Made by a program: the position numbers and the translations under genes. A DNA stretch of 64,000 bases. Origin: Synechocystis salina LEGE 00031. GTDB taxonomy: Bacteria > Cyanobacteriota > Cyanobacteriia > Cyanobacteriales > Microcystaceae. The DNA lies in assembly GCF_015207985.1 (NCBI RefSeq), contig NZ_JADEVV010000009.1, positions 1 to 64,000 of the forward strand. Reading direction: 5' to 3'. Shown one piece after another: positions 46,750 to 55,136 of the stretch (its first letter is position 1; every line of letters begins with the position of its first letter). The notes under the pieces are model-generated. The model was given only the letters and a program-made list of their open reading frames with translations, made no database searches and was not told the origin of the DNA.

Positions 46750-47592
46750 ATGACTATTGCCCAAGATAAATTACCAAATTATTCCCCTAAAAAATCTCTA
46801 CAACCCACAGTTTTTTGGCGCATTGGTGGAGAGATACCGGAATCGCTCAAATGGTCCTTAATGTCCTTATCGATCATTATTCCCTTGGTATTGTGGGCCT
46901 TGCTTTCATCCTTACCTACTGTGAGTGATGTTTTTCTCCCTTCCCCCCAGTCAGTAGTTCAAGCCTTAATAGAATTGTTTAATGATGGATTTTTAATCCA
47001 AGATTCCCTGACTAGCTTTGGTCGAGTGGTAGGGGGATTTTTTTTAGGGGGATTGGTGGCTATTCCCTTAGGGATTTTAATGGGCACATTTCCTAGCATA
47101 CGCAGCTTAACGGAGCCAATTATTGGCGTGGTGCGTTATATGCCAGCCCCAGCTTTTATCCCGCTGTTAATTATTTATCTCGGCATTGATGAAGCTTCAA
47201 AAATTGCCTTGATTTTCATTGGGACAATATTTTTTAATACCCTGATGATTATGGATGCGGTCAAGTTTATCCCCAAGGAGTTAATTGAAGTTACCTATAC
47301 CCTGGGGGGATTACGGAAACAAGTTTTATTTAAGGTTATTACCCCCTACATCATCCCTAATATTCTTGACGCATTCCGGATCAATATGGCGGCAGCTTGG
47401 AACTTGGTGGTGGTGGCGGAATTGGTGGCGGCGGACAATGGCTTAGGGAAACGTATTTTGCTAGCTCAGAAATTTTTGAAAACCGATGAAATTTTTGCTT
47501 GCCTAATAGTTCTGGGCTTAATTGGTTTTGCTTTGGATTTATCATTTCGCCTCATCCTCAGACTCACTTGTAAATGGTCTCTGGAACAGTAA
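46750..47592 (+). CDS. ABC transporter permease (SsuC/TauC type)
   Basis: 280 residues with about six membrane helices and the EAA loop ELIEVTYTLGGLRKQVLFKVITP. Start LSIIIPLVLWALL. It forms the homodimeric channel of the importer, with the binding protein upstream (102 nt) and the ATPase downstream (57 nt), all same strand. Confidence 0.9.
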   Translation: MTIAQDKLPNYSPKKSLQPTVFWRIGGEIPESLKWSLMSLSIIIPLVLWALLSSLPTVSDVFLPSPQSVVQALIELFNDGFLIQDSLTSFGRVVGGFFLGGLVAIPLGILMGTFPSIRSLTEPIIGVVRYMPAPAFIPLLIIYLGIDEASKIALIFIGTIFFNTLMIMDAVKFIPKELIEVTYTLGGLRKQVLFKVITPYIIPNILDAFRINMAAAWNLVVVAELVAADNGLGKRILLAQKFLKTDEIFACLIVLGLIGFALDLSFRLILRLTCKWSLEQ

Positions 47593-47649
47593 TTTGGCTT
47601 TTTTACGATCATTGCCCAATCATCAAATTAATTGTAACTAGTAAAAATT

Positions 47650-48450
47650 ATGCATCTAGAAATAACTGACTTAAATCGGATTTTTGTCGGCAAACGAGGT
47701 TCAGTGGTGGCCCTAAAAAATATCAATATGCACATCGAAACCGGGGAATTTGTTTGTGCAGTGGGGGCTTCTGGTTCCGGCAAATCGACTCTTTTGAGGT
47801 TGATTGCTGGCTTAGATACTCCCACTTCCGGCACCATCAACGTTGATGGACAAAAGGTAACGGGGCCAGGGGCGGACCGCGGCATGGTTTTTCAACATTA
47901 CAGTCTTTTTCCCTGGATGACGGTGCAGGAAAATGTCGAGTTTGGCTTGAAACTCCAAGGCTGTTCCCAAAAGGAAAGGTTTGACACCGCTAGCTATTAT
48001 TTAGACGTGGTGGGTTTAGTGAATTTTGCCCAGGCCTATCCAAGGGAATTGTCAGGGGGCATGAAGCAACGGGTGGCGATCGCCAGGTCTTTGGCCTGCC
48101 ATCCGAAGGTCTTGTTAATGGACGAACCCTTTGGGGCCCTAGATATTCAAACCAAGGAAAGGATGCATGAATATCTAATCGACATTTGGCAAAGACTGCA
48201 ATGTAGCATTCTGATGATTACCCACGACGTGGAAGAGGCCGTATTTTTAGCCCAACGGGTCTATGTGTTGAGCTCTCGTCCAGGTACCATTCAACGGGAA
48301 CTGACTATCAACCTACCGGGGGATGAAGAAACTCCGAAAAATCGCACCTATAAAATCAAGCGGGAACCAGAATTTTTTAAATACAGCGATGAAATTTCCA
48401 GTTTATTAAGGGGCAGTCACACTGAGGAGGCAGAGGCGATCGCCCAATAA
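47650..48450 (+). CDS. ABC transporter ATPase (SsuB/TauB type)
   Basis: 266 residues with Walker A GASGSGKST (39-47), Q-loop FQHYSLFPWMTVQENV, signature LSGGMKQRVAIARSLA, Walker B LLMDEPFGALD and switch MITHDVEEAVFLA. It powers the preceding permease. Last gene of the guanidine operon (six genes, 43173-48450); ends 21 bp from the convergent DegT gene. Confidence 0.92.
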   Translation: MHLEITDLNRIFVGKRGSVVALKNINMHIETGEFVCAVGASGSGKSTLLRLIAGLDTPTSGTINVDGQKVTGPGADRGMVFQHYSLFPWMTVQENVEFGLKLQGCSQKERFDTASYYLDVVGLVNFAQAYPRELSGGMKQRVAIARSLACHPKVLLMDEPFGALDIQTKERMHEYLIDIWQRLQCSILMITHDVEEAVFLAQRVYVLSSRPGTIQRELTINLPGDEETPKNRTYKIKREPEFFKYSDEISSLLRGSHTEEAEAIAQ

Positions 48451-48471
48451 ACAGTAATTTATAGCTTAATC

Positions 48472-49608
48472 TTATGACTTTAAATGGCGCACCAGCGCTT
48501 CCCCCACCCTGGCCGCTTCCTCTGGAGTAGTGCCAGAGGTTAAGGGGGGACAGATGTGACGGGGACACCAAGTTTCCGCATTGGGAAAAGATTGGCCGGG
48601 ACACACATCTTTAAACACTGGCTGTAAATGACAGGGAATTTCGTACACCGTACCCCCCAAATAAATCTCTTCCGCCGCTAGAGCCTGCTTCATTTGGGCT
48701 GGGGTTTTACCCTCCGGCAGTAGAACCATTAATTTGTACTGGCTAGCCCTGTCCATATGGTCAGTAGACACAAATTCAATGCCCGCTTCCCTCAGGGGAG
48801 CTGTGATTAGTTCGTAGGCCTTTTGTCTGGTGGCCAACATCTTCGTTAACTTGGCCAGGTGAATTTGTCCCAGCAGAGCGTGGATTTCCGTCATGCGGGT
48901 ACTATTACCAAAATCTGTGTGTAGGCCACCAAAGTTCATGCCCCGTTTGCCCTGATTGCGCAATGAACGGGCAATGGTATCTTCCTCGTCATCATTGAGA
49001 GTGACCATGCCGCCTTCAAAGGTGGTCATCACCTTGGTGGGGAAAAAGGAAAAGGACGCTCCATCGGCCAAGTTGCCCGCCTGTTTTCCCTGAAATTGAC
49101 TGCCGTGGGCATGGGCCGTATCTTCCCAAACATGGAGCCCCTGACTATGGCAGTATTCCACCACTGCAGGGAATTCTGGGGAAATTACACCGCCAATATG
49201 CACCCAAAAGACTCCAGATAGGGGTTTGGGATAACTTTTGCCCTCCACCGCTTCCTTAACCATGGCCAGGGAAGGAGCAAAGGTTTTGGGGTCCATGTCC
49301 AAATACTGCACGTCACTGTTCACCCGTAATACAGAAGCGACAGTGGCAAAGTTGGTGTTGGTGGGTACGAGGACGGTGGTATTTTCCGCTCCCTTCAGCC
49401 GCAGGAGAATTTCCAGACCAGAAGTGCCACTATTAACGGCAATGGCGTGTTTCGTACCAACATACTCTGCGAAGGCAGTTTCAAACTCCTGGGTATGGTT
49501 GCCGAGAATTAGGGTGCCGGATTTGAGGATTTGCCTGGCCCCGTCCAGAAAAAATTCAATTTCGTCGTCGCTGATGTCGAAGTAAAAGGGCTTAATTGCG
49601 GCGGCCAT
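48472..49608 (-). CDS. DegT/DnrJ/EryC1-family PLP aminotransferase
   Basis: 378 residues of the sugar-aminotransferase (class V-like DegT) group. PLP-binding features: AVNSGTSGLEILLR near the N-terminus, WEDTAHAHGSQFQGK and the lysine in FSFFPTKVMTTFEGGMV (near residue 190). Such enzymes put amino groups on nucleotide sugars for polysaccharides or LPS. No sugar genes are adjacent. By memory slr1140 of PCC 6803. Stop is 76 nt from the thioredoxin gene start region. Confidence 0.85.
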   Translation of the reverse strand: MAAAIKPFYFDISDDEIEFFLDGARQILKSGTLILGNHTQEFETAFAEYVGTKHAIAVNSGTSGLEILLRLKGAENTTVLVPTNTNFATVASVLRVNSDVQYLDMDPKTFAPSLAMVKEAVEGKSYPKPLSGVFWVHIGGVISPEFPAVVEYCHSQGLHVWEDTAHAHGSQFQGKQAGNLADGASFSFFPTKVMTTFEGGMVTLNDDEEDTIARSLRNQGKRGMNFGGLHTDFGNSTRMTEIHALLGQIHLAKLTKMLATRQKAYELITAPLREAGIEFVSTDHMDRASQYKLMVLLPEGKTPAQMKQALAAEEIYLGGTVYEIPCHLQPVFKDVCPGQSFPNAETWCPRHICPPLTSGTTPEEAARVGEALVRHLKS

Positions 49609-49683
49609 GGCTAGGGAAAAAGAATGGTAAAGAAATAGTTCTGGTCATTTATTAGGTGGCGCTTTGGGCAATCAAACACCGTC

Positions 49684-50013
49684 TTAAATAAAATCTAATT
49701 CCTGTTTTAGCAATTCCAGTAATTTGGGTTTGGCGATCGCCCCTTCGTGGGCCATCACTAGTTCATTATTTTTGAACAGACGCAAGGCCGGCACCCCTTC
49801 CACTTTGCATTGGGCCACGGCGGCGGGGTTGGGGTCCACTTCCAACTTGAGCACTTTGAGCTTATCACCATAATCCTTGGCAATCGCCTGGATAGCGGGG
49901 GCCATCAACCGACAGGGCCCACACCAAGAAGCCCAAAAATAGACCAACACGGGCTTAGTTTGCCCTTGGGTTTCTTGCTCAAATTCAGCGTCGGTGATTT
50001 CCAGTAAACTCAT
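49684..50013 (-). CDS. trxA: Thioredoxin
   Basis: 109 residues from the ATG at 50013 with the redox motif FWASWCGPCRLMAP (Cys31, Cys34). The frame extends four codons upstream, but MSLLEITDAEFE is the usual beginning. In PCC 6803 the equivalent slr1139 is classed as an x-type thioredoxin (by memory TrxB). It follows the oxidase cluster on the same strand; 250 bp lie between ctaE and it, so joint transcription is uncertain. Confidence 0.93.
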   Translation of the reverse strand: MSLLEITDAEFEQETQGQTKPVLVYFWASWCGPCRLMAPAIQAIAKDYGDKLKVLKLEVDPNPAAVAQCKVEGVPALRLFKNNELVMAHEGAIAKPKLLELLKQELDFI

Positions 50014-50262
50014 GGTAGTGGTCAAGAATTTTCTTGGTTATTTGACTTCAGGCGATCGCGAAACTGGGGAGAGTGCCAGTCCGATTCTCCATCATGCCAC
50101 GAAATCAACCTATCACCAGACTGGTTTTGCTTTGGCTCCTAGGAACTGGATCTGCATAGTTTTAGTTTGCCCCCGACATCGACCCCCTACAGATTTGGTA
50201 ATACCAGAGAACTTGCTTTTGTATATTTTCTCCCAAACTCGGAGGACAAGGGGGCCTTTCCA

Positions 50263-50877
50263 TCAAAGCAAGTAAACCAAGATAAACAGAACAATCCAAA
50301 CCACATCGACGAAATGCCAGTACAATTCCGCCGCTTCTACCCCAAAATGGGATTTGCTGGAATAATGGCCCGGTTGGCGCGATCGCCAGAGTACAGAAAG
50401 AATTAGTAACAATCCAAAGGTAACGTGGAGGCCATGGAAGCCTGTGAGAACATAAAAACAACTGGCAAACAAATTTGTGGTTAGCCCCATTTCCAGATGG
50501 AAATATTCATACATCTGGCCTGCTAAAAAGATAATGCCCATAATGGCCGTGAGGCCAAACCACTTTTGCAACCCAGCATTGTCATTATTGCGAATGGCCG
50601 CTTGACCTTTGTGCATGACAAAACTACTGGAAATCAAAATAATGCTATTGACCCCAGGCAAGAGTAATTCCAACTCCGGCGTACCTTCAGGGGGCCAGGC
50701 GGGCATCACACTGCGGTAAATCAAATAGGCGGTGAACAGGCCCAGAAAAATGGCACTTTCTGCCACGAGGAAGAGGACAACCCCAAACATCCGTAGATCG
50801 GGGTGGCCGTGGTGGGTATGGGCTTCCCCTGAGGTATAGGCGCTGTTTAAATCGGAGCTAATAGCAGTGGTTTGCAT
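50263..50877 (-). CDS. ctaE: Cytochrome c oxidase subunit III
   Basis: 204 residues from the ATG at 50877 (MQTTAISSDLN); the 30 preceding in-frame residues contain other starts but no usable site. Five membrane helices, including RMFGVVLFLVAESAIFLGLF, HGLHVTFGLLLI and YWHFVDVVWIVLFILVYLL with the conserved WHFVDVVW of subunit III. It stabilises the catalytic subunit of the aa3-type oxidase of the thylakoid respiratory chain. Last of ctaC-ctaD-ctaE. Confidence 0.95.
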   Translation of the reverse strand: MQTTAISSDLNSAYTSGEAHTHHGHPDLRMFGVVLFLVAESAIFLGLFTAYLIYRSVMPAWPPEGTPELELLLPGVNSIILISSSFVMHKGQAAIRNNDNAGLQKWFGLTAIMGIIFLAGQMYEYFHLEMGLTTNLFASCFYVLTGFHGLHVTFGLLLILSVLWRSRQPGHYSSKSHFGVEAAELYWHFVDVVWIVLFILVYLL

Positions 50878-50994
50878 AGGACTGACAATTATCGTTGCTG
50901 AATTTCTAGGATTTTGCCGAAAACTTCTGGCTGACGAGCCCATGGGGGAAATTATTGAACTAAACATCCCCCTAGGTACAGCAGTTGCAGGAAG

Positions 50995-52650
50995 CTAACT
51001 GCCTGCCGCATCGGCAATTAGGGTTTGGACTGTTTCTTCCTCGTCCACTAACTCCGTGTCAATACCAAAATCGTAGGGACCACACCAGAGCACCGGTTCT
51101 TCTTCAAAGTTTTCGATGATGGGAGGAGAAGCCGTTTGCCATTCTAGAGTTAGGGCTCGCCAAGGATTACGGGCCGCTTTTTCCCCTTTAAACAAACTCC
51201 AAAAGACATTAATCACAAAGGGAATGGTGGAAGCAGCTAAAACGTAGGCTCCGATGGTGCTCAACACGTTTAGCGGCTGAAATTCAACATCGTAGAGGGC
51301 AATGCGGCGGTTCATGCCCATTAGACCCAGTTCATGCATGGGCATAAAGGTCAAATTCATGCCAATAAAAGTGAGAATGAAGTGGAGACGCCCCAGGGGT
51401 TCATTGACCATGCGGCCAGTCATTTTAGGGAACCAGTGATAAACCCCAGAAAACAGGGCAAAGGCACTGCCACCAAAGAGCACGTAATGGAAGTGGCCCA
51501 CCACAAAATAGGTGTCGTGGACATGAATATCGAAGGGAACAGATGCCACCATTACCCCGGTTAGCCCGCCAATCATGAAGCTAGACAGAAAGCCAAAGGC
51601 AAACAGCATGGCGGAATTGAGTTGGATTTTTCCTCCCCAGAGGGTGCCGCACCAACTAAAAATTTTGATTCCCGTGGGCACAGCAATCAACATGGTGGTG
51701 GCCATGAAGAACATCCGCAACCAACCGGGGGTGCCACTGGTAAACATGTGGTGGGCCCAAACAATCAAGCCCAAAAAGCTGATGGCCAAACTCGAATAGG
51801 CGATTGCCCGGTAGCCAAAGATGGGTTTGCGGGCATGGACAGGGATGACCTCAGAAATGACGCCAAAAAAGGGCAAAATCATGATGTAGACTGCCGGATG
51901 GGAGTAAAACCAGAATAAGTGCTGGTAAACCACCGGGTCTCCTCCCCCCACTGGGTTAAAGAAACTAGTGCCGGCAATGAGGTCAAAGGAAAGCAGAATC
52001 AACGCCGATGCCAACACCGGGGTGGAAAGCAAAATTAGGGAAGAAGTGGCCAGCATTGCCCAGCAAAACAGGGGCATACTGTGCAAATCCATGTCCTTAA
52101 TGCGCATTTTTAAAATGGTGGTGACAAAATTAATTGCCCCCAAGATGGAGGAGGTCCCTACCAAAAGCAGACTCAAAATCCAGAGTTCCTCTCCCCATTT
52201 GCCACTGAGCAAACTTAAAGGGGGATAGGAAGTCCAACCGGCCTGGGGTGCCCCGACAAAAAAGCTGGAGATGAGTAAAATGCCCCCCGGCGGAGTGAGC
52301 CAAAAAGCGACGGCATTTAAGCGAGGAAACGCCATATCCTCTGTGCCCACCATTAGGGGAATGAGATAGTTGGCAAAGGCAGCCCCGGCCGGCACAATCC
52401 AGAGAAAGATCATGATCGTGCCGTGGAGGGTCATCAGTTGGTTATACATTTCCGGCTGGACAAAGTCCGGGGAGGGAGTGGCTAATTCCGTCCGCATGGC
52501 TTCCGCAAAAGAACCACCGATGAAAAAGAAAAGAAAGGATGTAACCAGGTATTGAATGCCAATCACCTTATGGTCAACGCAAAAGGTAAAATAATCCGTC
52601 CATTTGCGGCGGGGATGATTAGCCGTTAGATTCTCAGCGGCAGTAGTCAT
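50995..52650 (-). CDS. ctaD: Cytochrome c oxidase subunit I
   Basis: 551 residues, 12 helices. Heme and CuB ligands: TLHGTIMIFLWIVPAG (His of heme a), WFYSHPAVYIMILPFFG (CuB His and the His-Tyr crosslink region), VHDTYFVVGHFHYVLFG (CuB and heme ligands). It reduces O2 to water, pumps protons and takes electrons from CtaC, fed by plastocyanin or cytochrome c6. A slightly acidic C-terminal extension (EEEPVLWCGPYDFGIDTELV) is typical of cyanobacteria. Confidence 0.97.
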   Translation of the reverse strand: MTTAAENLTANHPRRKWTDYFTFCVDHKVIGIQYLVTSFLFFFIGGSFAEAMRTELATPSPDFVQPEMYNQLMTLHGTIMIFLWIVPAGAAFANYLIPLMVGTEDMAFPRLNAVAFWLTPPGGILLISSFFVGAPQAGWTSYPPLSLLSGKWGEELWILSLLLVGTSSILGAINFVTTILKMRIKDMDLHSMPLFCWAMLATSSLILLSTPVLASALILLSFDLIAGTSFFNPVGGGDPVVYQHLFWFYSHPAVYIMILPFFGVISEVIPVHARKPIFGYRAIAYSSLAISFLGLIVWAHHMFTSGTPGWLRMFFMATTMLIAVPTGIKIFSWCGTLWGGKIQLNSAMLFAFGFLSSFMIGGLTGVMVASVPFDIHVHDTYFVVGHFHYVLFGGSAFALFSGVYHWFPKMTGRMVNEPLGRLHFILTFIGMNLTFMPMHELGLMGMNRRIALYDVEFQPLNVLSTIGAYVLAASTIPFVINVFWSLFKGEKAARNPWRALTLEWQTASPPIIENFEEEPVLWCGPYDFGIDTELVDEEETVQTLIADAAGS

Positions 52651-52737
52651 AAAAAGTTTTCTACTAGATTTGTCAAAATTTACAGAGTATTAGGGCAAAA
52701 CTGACCAGTCATACCAAAGGTTAGTACTCCAGCCAAA

Positions 52738-53736
52738 TCAAAGCAGATCTTTGACCGGAGAGACTTGATCCTTCAACTGGGCCAATCCCTTGGTTTCCAC
52801 TCCCATTTCCTTCACATAGGGGGCCAAGTATTCTTCGGGAGTCATGGCGGTGGTTGCTTTAGGCAATGTCATTGCCATCGATTCCGTCGGAGCCGGAGCA
52901 TTGGCCGCTACCCAGTCGTCATACTCTTCGGGGGTATGGGCGTAGAAAACCGATTTCATGCCTCCATGGTAAGCACCACACAACTCGGCACAGATCACCG
53001 GATACCGTCCAGGGGTACTGGCATTAAACACCAAAGTACTGCCCCGCCCGGGAATCACATCCTGTTTTAATCGCAATTGGGGAACCCAAAAGGCATGGAT
53101 CACATCCCCCGCTTCCATATTCAATTGCACCGGGCGATCGATGGGGGCGTGCAGTTCCCCGGAAATAATTCCAGTCTCGGGATAGGTGAAAATCCAGGCA
53201 TACTGAATGCCCTTAACGTCCACCATCAGGGGTTTGACTCCTTGTTCTTCGCTATCCAAACCAATACCCAGGGCCACATCTCCGTCCCCAGACATAGCCA
53301 CCATATTACCCATACTCCCCATATGTCCCATGTGGTTATGGGCCATCTGCTGACCGGCATTATCCCTAGAAATGGTTGGATCCAATCCGCCCAGGTTGTT
53401 GTACACCTCAAAGCTATACACTGCCAAGGTAAAAACAATTACCGTAGGAATGGCAGTCCAGAGAATTTCCAGGGGCACATTACCTTCAATTGGAGGGCCA
53501 TCGGTTTGGTCGCCCTTGCGACGGCGAAAGCGGATCAGGCAGTAAACCAAGACCCCTTCCACCAAAAGGAATAATCCCGTGGCAATGGTCATCATGTAAT
53601 TAAAAATGCCATCCACTTCTTCCGCATCGGCGGAGGCGGCAACGGGCATCAGACCATGATTCTGTCCGTACCATAAGCTAACAACTGTGACCACAACACC
53701 GATGAGAAGGGTTATGACACTACCGGGAATTTTCAC
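52738..53736 (-). CDS. ctaC: Cytochrome c oxidase subunit II (CuA)
   Basis: 332 residues beginning at GTG. Two N-terminal helices, then the cupredoxin domain with the CuA site VICAELCGAYHGGMKS (two Cys, His, Met) and FWVPQLRLKQDVIPGR. An insert near residues 130-151 is rich in His and Met (AHNHMGHMGSMGNM), a likely copper-holding segment. It accepts electrons from plastocyanin/cytochrome c and passes them to CtaD. First gene of the operon. Confidence 0.95.
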   Translation of the reverse strand: MKIPGSVITLLIGVVVTVVSLWYGQNHGLMPVAASADAEEVDGIFNYMMTIATGLFLLVEGVLVYCLIRFRRRKGDQTDGPPIEGNVPLEILWTAIPTVIVFTLAVYSFEVYNNLGGLDPTISRDNAGQQMAHNHMGHMGSMGNMVAMSGDGDVALGIGLDSEEQGVKPLMVDVKGIQYAWIFTYPETGIISGELHAPIDRPVQLNMEAGDVIHAFWVPQLRLKQDVIPGRGSTLVFNASTPGRYPVICAELCGAYHGGMKSVFYAHTPEEYDDWVAANAPAPTESMAMTLPKATTAMTPEEYLAPYVKEMGVETKGLAQLKDQVSPVKDLL

Positions 53737-53924
53737 AGCAAACCTCTATCTCTCGGAAAACAACAAAAATTACAATTCCCTACAGGGTAAAGCAATTCTC
53801 CAGACCGGGGTCAAGCTCCAGCCAAATTCTTCAGAGTTCTTTAACAATCTTGTCGTCTGTTTTGTCAACCCGAGCGCTATAGTAAATTTAGCCTGTAGAA
53901 AATTATAGGGTTCCACTGATGAGC

Positions 53925-54060
53925 CAATGACACTCAAACTTTTGGTTAGCTGTTTTAGTAGTCCTGACTCTCCCAGAATTTCTTCTGGGGTTTGATGTTC
54001 TTCGAGCAGCTCGTCTAGTAAGCTATCGACGCGATTTGGTTCTTGTTTTTTGCGTACCAT
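53925..54060 (-). pseudogene. Remnant of an IS256-family transposase (N-terminus)
   Basis: From the ATG at 54060 the first 45 codons (DSLLDELLEEHQTPEEILG, then ESGLLKQLTKS) match the N-terminal helices of IS256 (MULE-type) transposases, whose usual motif is LLxxxxxPEDxLGxxGLLKQLTKxLxERAL. After LTKS the frame continues into unrelated residues to 53770. The catalytic DDE region is missing. Small scar between ctaC and the HepT/MntA genes. Confidence 0.7.
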
Positions 54061-54112
54061 AAGGGGTTTCCTCGTTTTGCTTGGATTCTAATCCCCTTAC
54101 ACAAAATTCTGT

Positions 54113-54445
54113 TCAGTCCCCAATGAGTGGCTCAATATAACGTAAAAGTTCCGGCAAATTTTTCTTGATAACAGTCCAAACCTCATCAATATCAACCTCG
54201 TTGTAATCGTGGGTAATGATATCTCGCATTCCGGCTATTTGTTTCCATGGTATTTCGGAGTGTCTATCCCGAAAATCTAATGAAAGTCGCTTTGTTGCTT
54301 CGCCTATGATGGTAATACGTCGTAGAATGGCATCTTGTTTTTCAATATTTATCGAAAAGTCTTCAAAGTCTATATTTTTTGTATAAAAAAGAACAAGTTT
54401 AGTGGATTCTGCTATGTCTATTAATGCTTCTTGATCACGCAACAT
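54113..54445 (-). CDS. hepT: HepT-like toxin (DUF86 RNase)
   Basis: 110 residues, HEPN fold: DQEALIDIAESTKLVLFYTK start and the RNase motif R-x4-H-D-Y in MRDIITHDYNEVD. In the known pairs the MntA partner blocks HepT by AMPylating the Tyr of this motif. The gene overlaps mntA by 11 nt; mntA is upstream on the same strand. Complete and probably functional. Confidence 0.92.
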   Translation of the reverse strand: MLRDQEALIDIAESTKLVLFYTKNIDFEDFSINIEKQDAILRRITIIGEATKRLSLDFRDRHSEIPWKQIAGMRDIITHDYNEVDIDEVWTVIKKNLPELLRYIEPLIGD

Positions 54446-54773
54446 AAATCACCTCAGCGGAATCGAGGATATTTTTACGTCTAAGCCAATTATGACTTTT
54501 TTCAATAGCATTTTTGCTAACTAAGTCAACATTACGATTCAGTAAAGATGATAACTCTTCTTGCATTTGTATCTTTTCAAAAAATCCCCGTTTAGCAGTA
54601 GGTAGATAGGAAATAAGCATATCAATGTCACTTTTAGAATTAAAGTCACTTCGTAAAACTGAGCCAAAAAGTGCCAGTTCAGCAATCTGCCATCGCTGGC
54701 AAAATTCAACCAGTTGCTGTGAGTTAATTCCCAGCCGCGATTCAAGTTTAGGACTTAGTTGTAGTATTGCCAT
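54435..54773 (-). CDS. mntA: MntA-like antitoxin nucleotidyltransferase
   Basis: 112 residues, minimal nucleotidyltransferase: ELALFGSVLRSDFNSKSDIDMLI contains the Gly-Ser-x-x-Arg and Ser-Asp-x-Asp active site (two Asp), with a third acidic residue in NVDLVS. It would modify the adjacent HepT. The order antitoxin-toxin with an 11-base overlap is usual. Confidence 0.92.
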   Translation of the reverse strand: MAILQLSPKLESRLGINSQQLVEFCQRWQIAELALFGSVLRSDFNSKSDIDMLISYLPTAKRGFFEKIQMQEELSSLLNRNVDLVSKNAIEKSHNWLRRKNILDSAEVIYVA

Positions 54774-55136
54774 AACGCAGTCTAGCTCGTTAGCTTACCC
54801 TTTACAATAATTGCCTATATTATGCTAGTAACACCATGATAAACCTTGAAATTTTTCGTTTGTCTACCGGAGACAATATCAAAACTATACGATGAATACC
54901 TTTAGCTATTGATTTGAACACAACGGCGATCGCCAAATTTTGTGAACAGTATCATATTTACATTATTACGAACATCTCAAAAAAATGGTTACTGAAATGC
55001 GAGTCAAATAATCTTTGTTATAAAAAACGAACTAGCTAGATTTTTTGAGTATCATAGGCGGTTGAGCTTACCAATGGGCTATTCCCCCAAAGCTCCGTGC
55101 GATAATGGATAACTGCCCAGCGCCCAAGTGAAAACC
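54774..55136. other. Intergenic region before the radical SAM gene
   Basis: About 360 bp, AT-rich with one HIP1-like site. No convincing gene or RNA. Must contain promoters for mntA-hepT (minus) and for the radical SAM gene (plus). Confidence 0.4.

Noticed and set aside
50026-50262. Region between trx and ctaE with several short complementary stretches, possible small RNA
   Set aside because: I could not find a stable hairpin with terminator or a known RNA family; no tRNA arms. Left unassigned.
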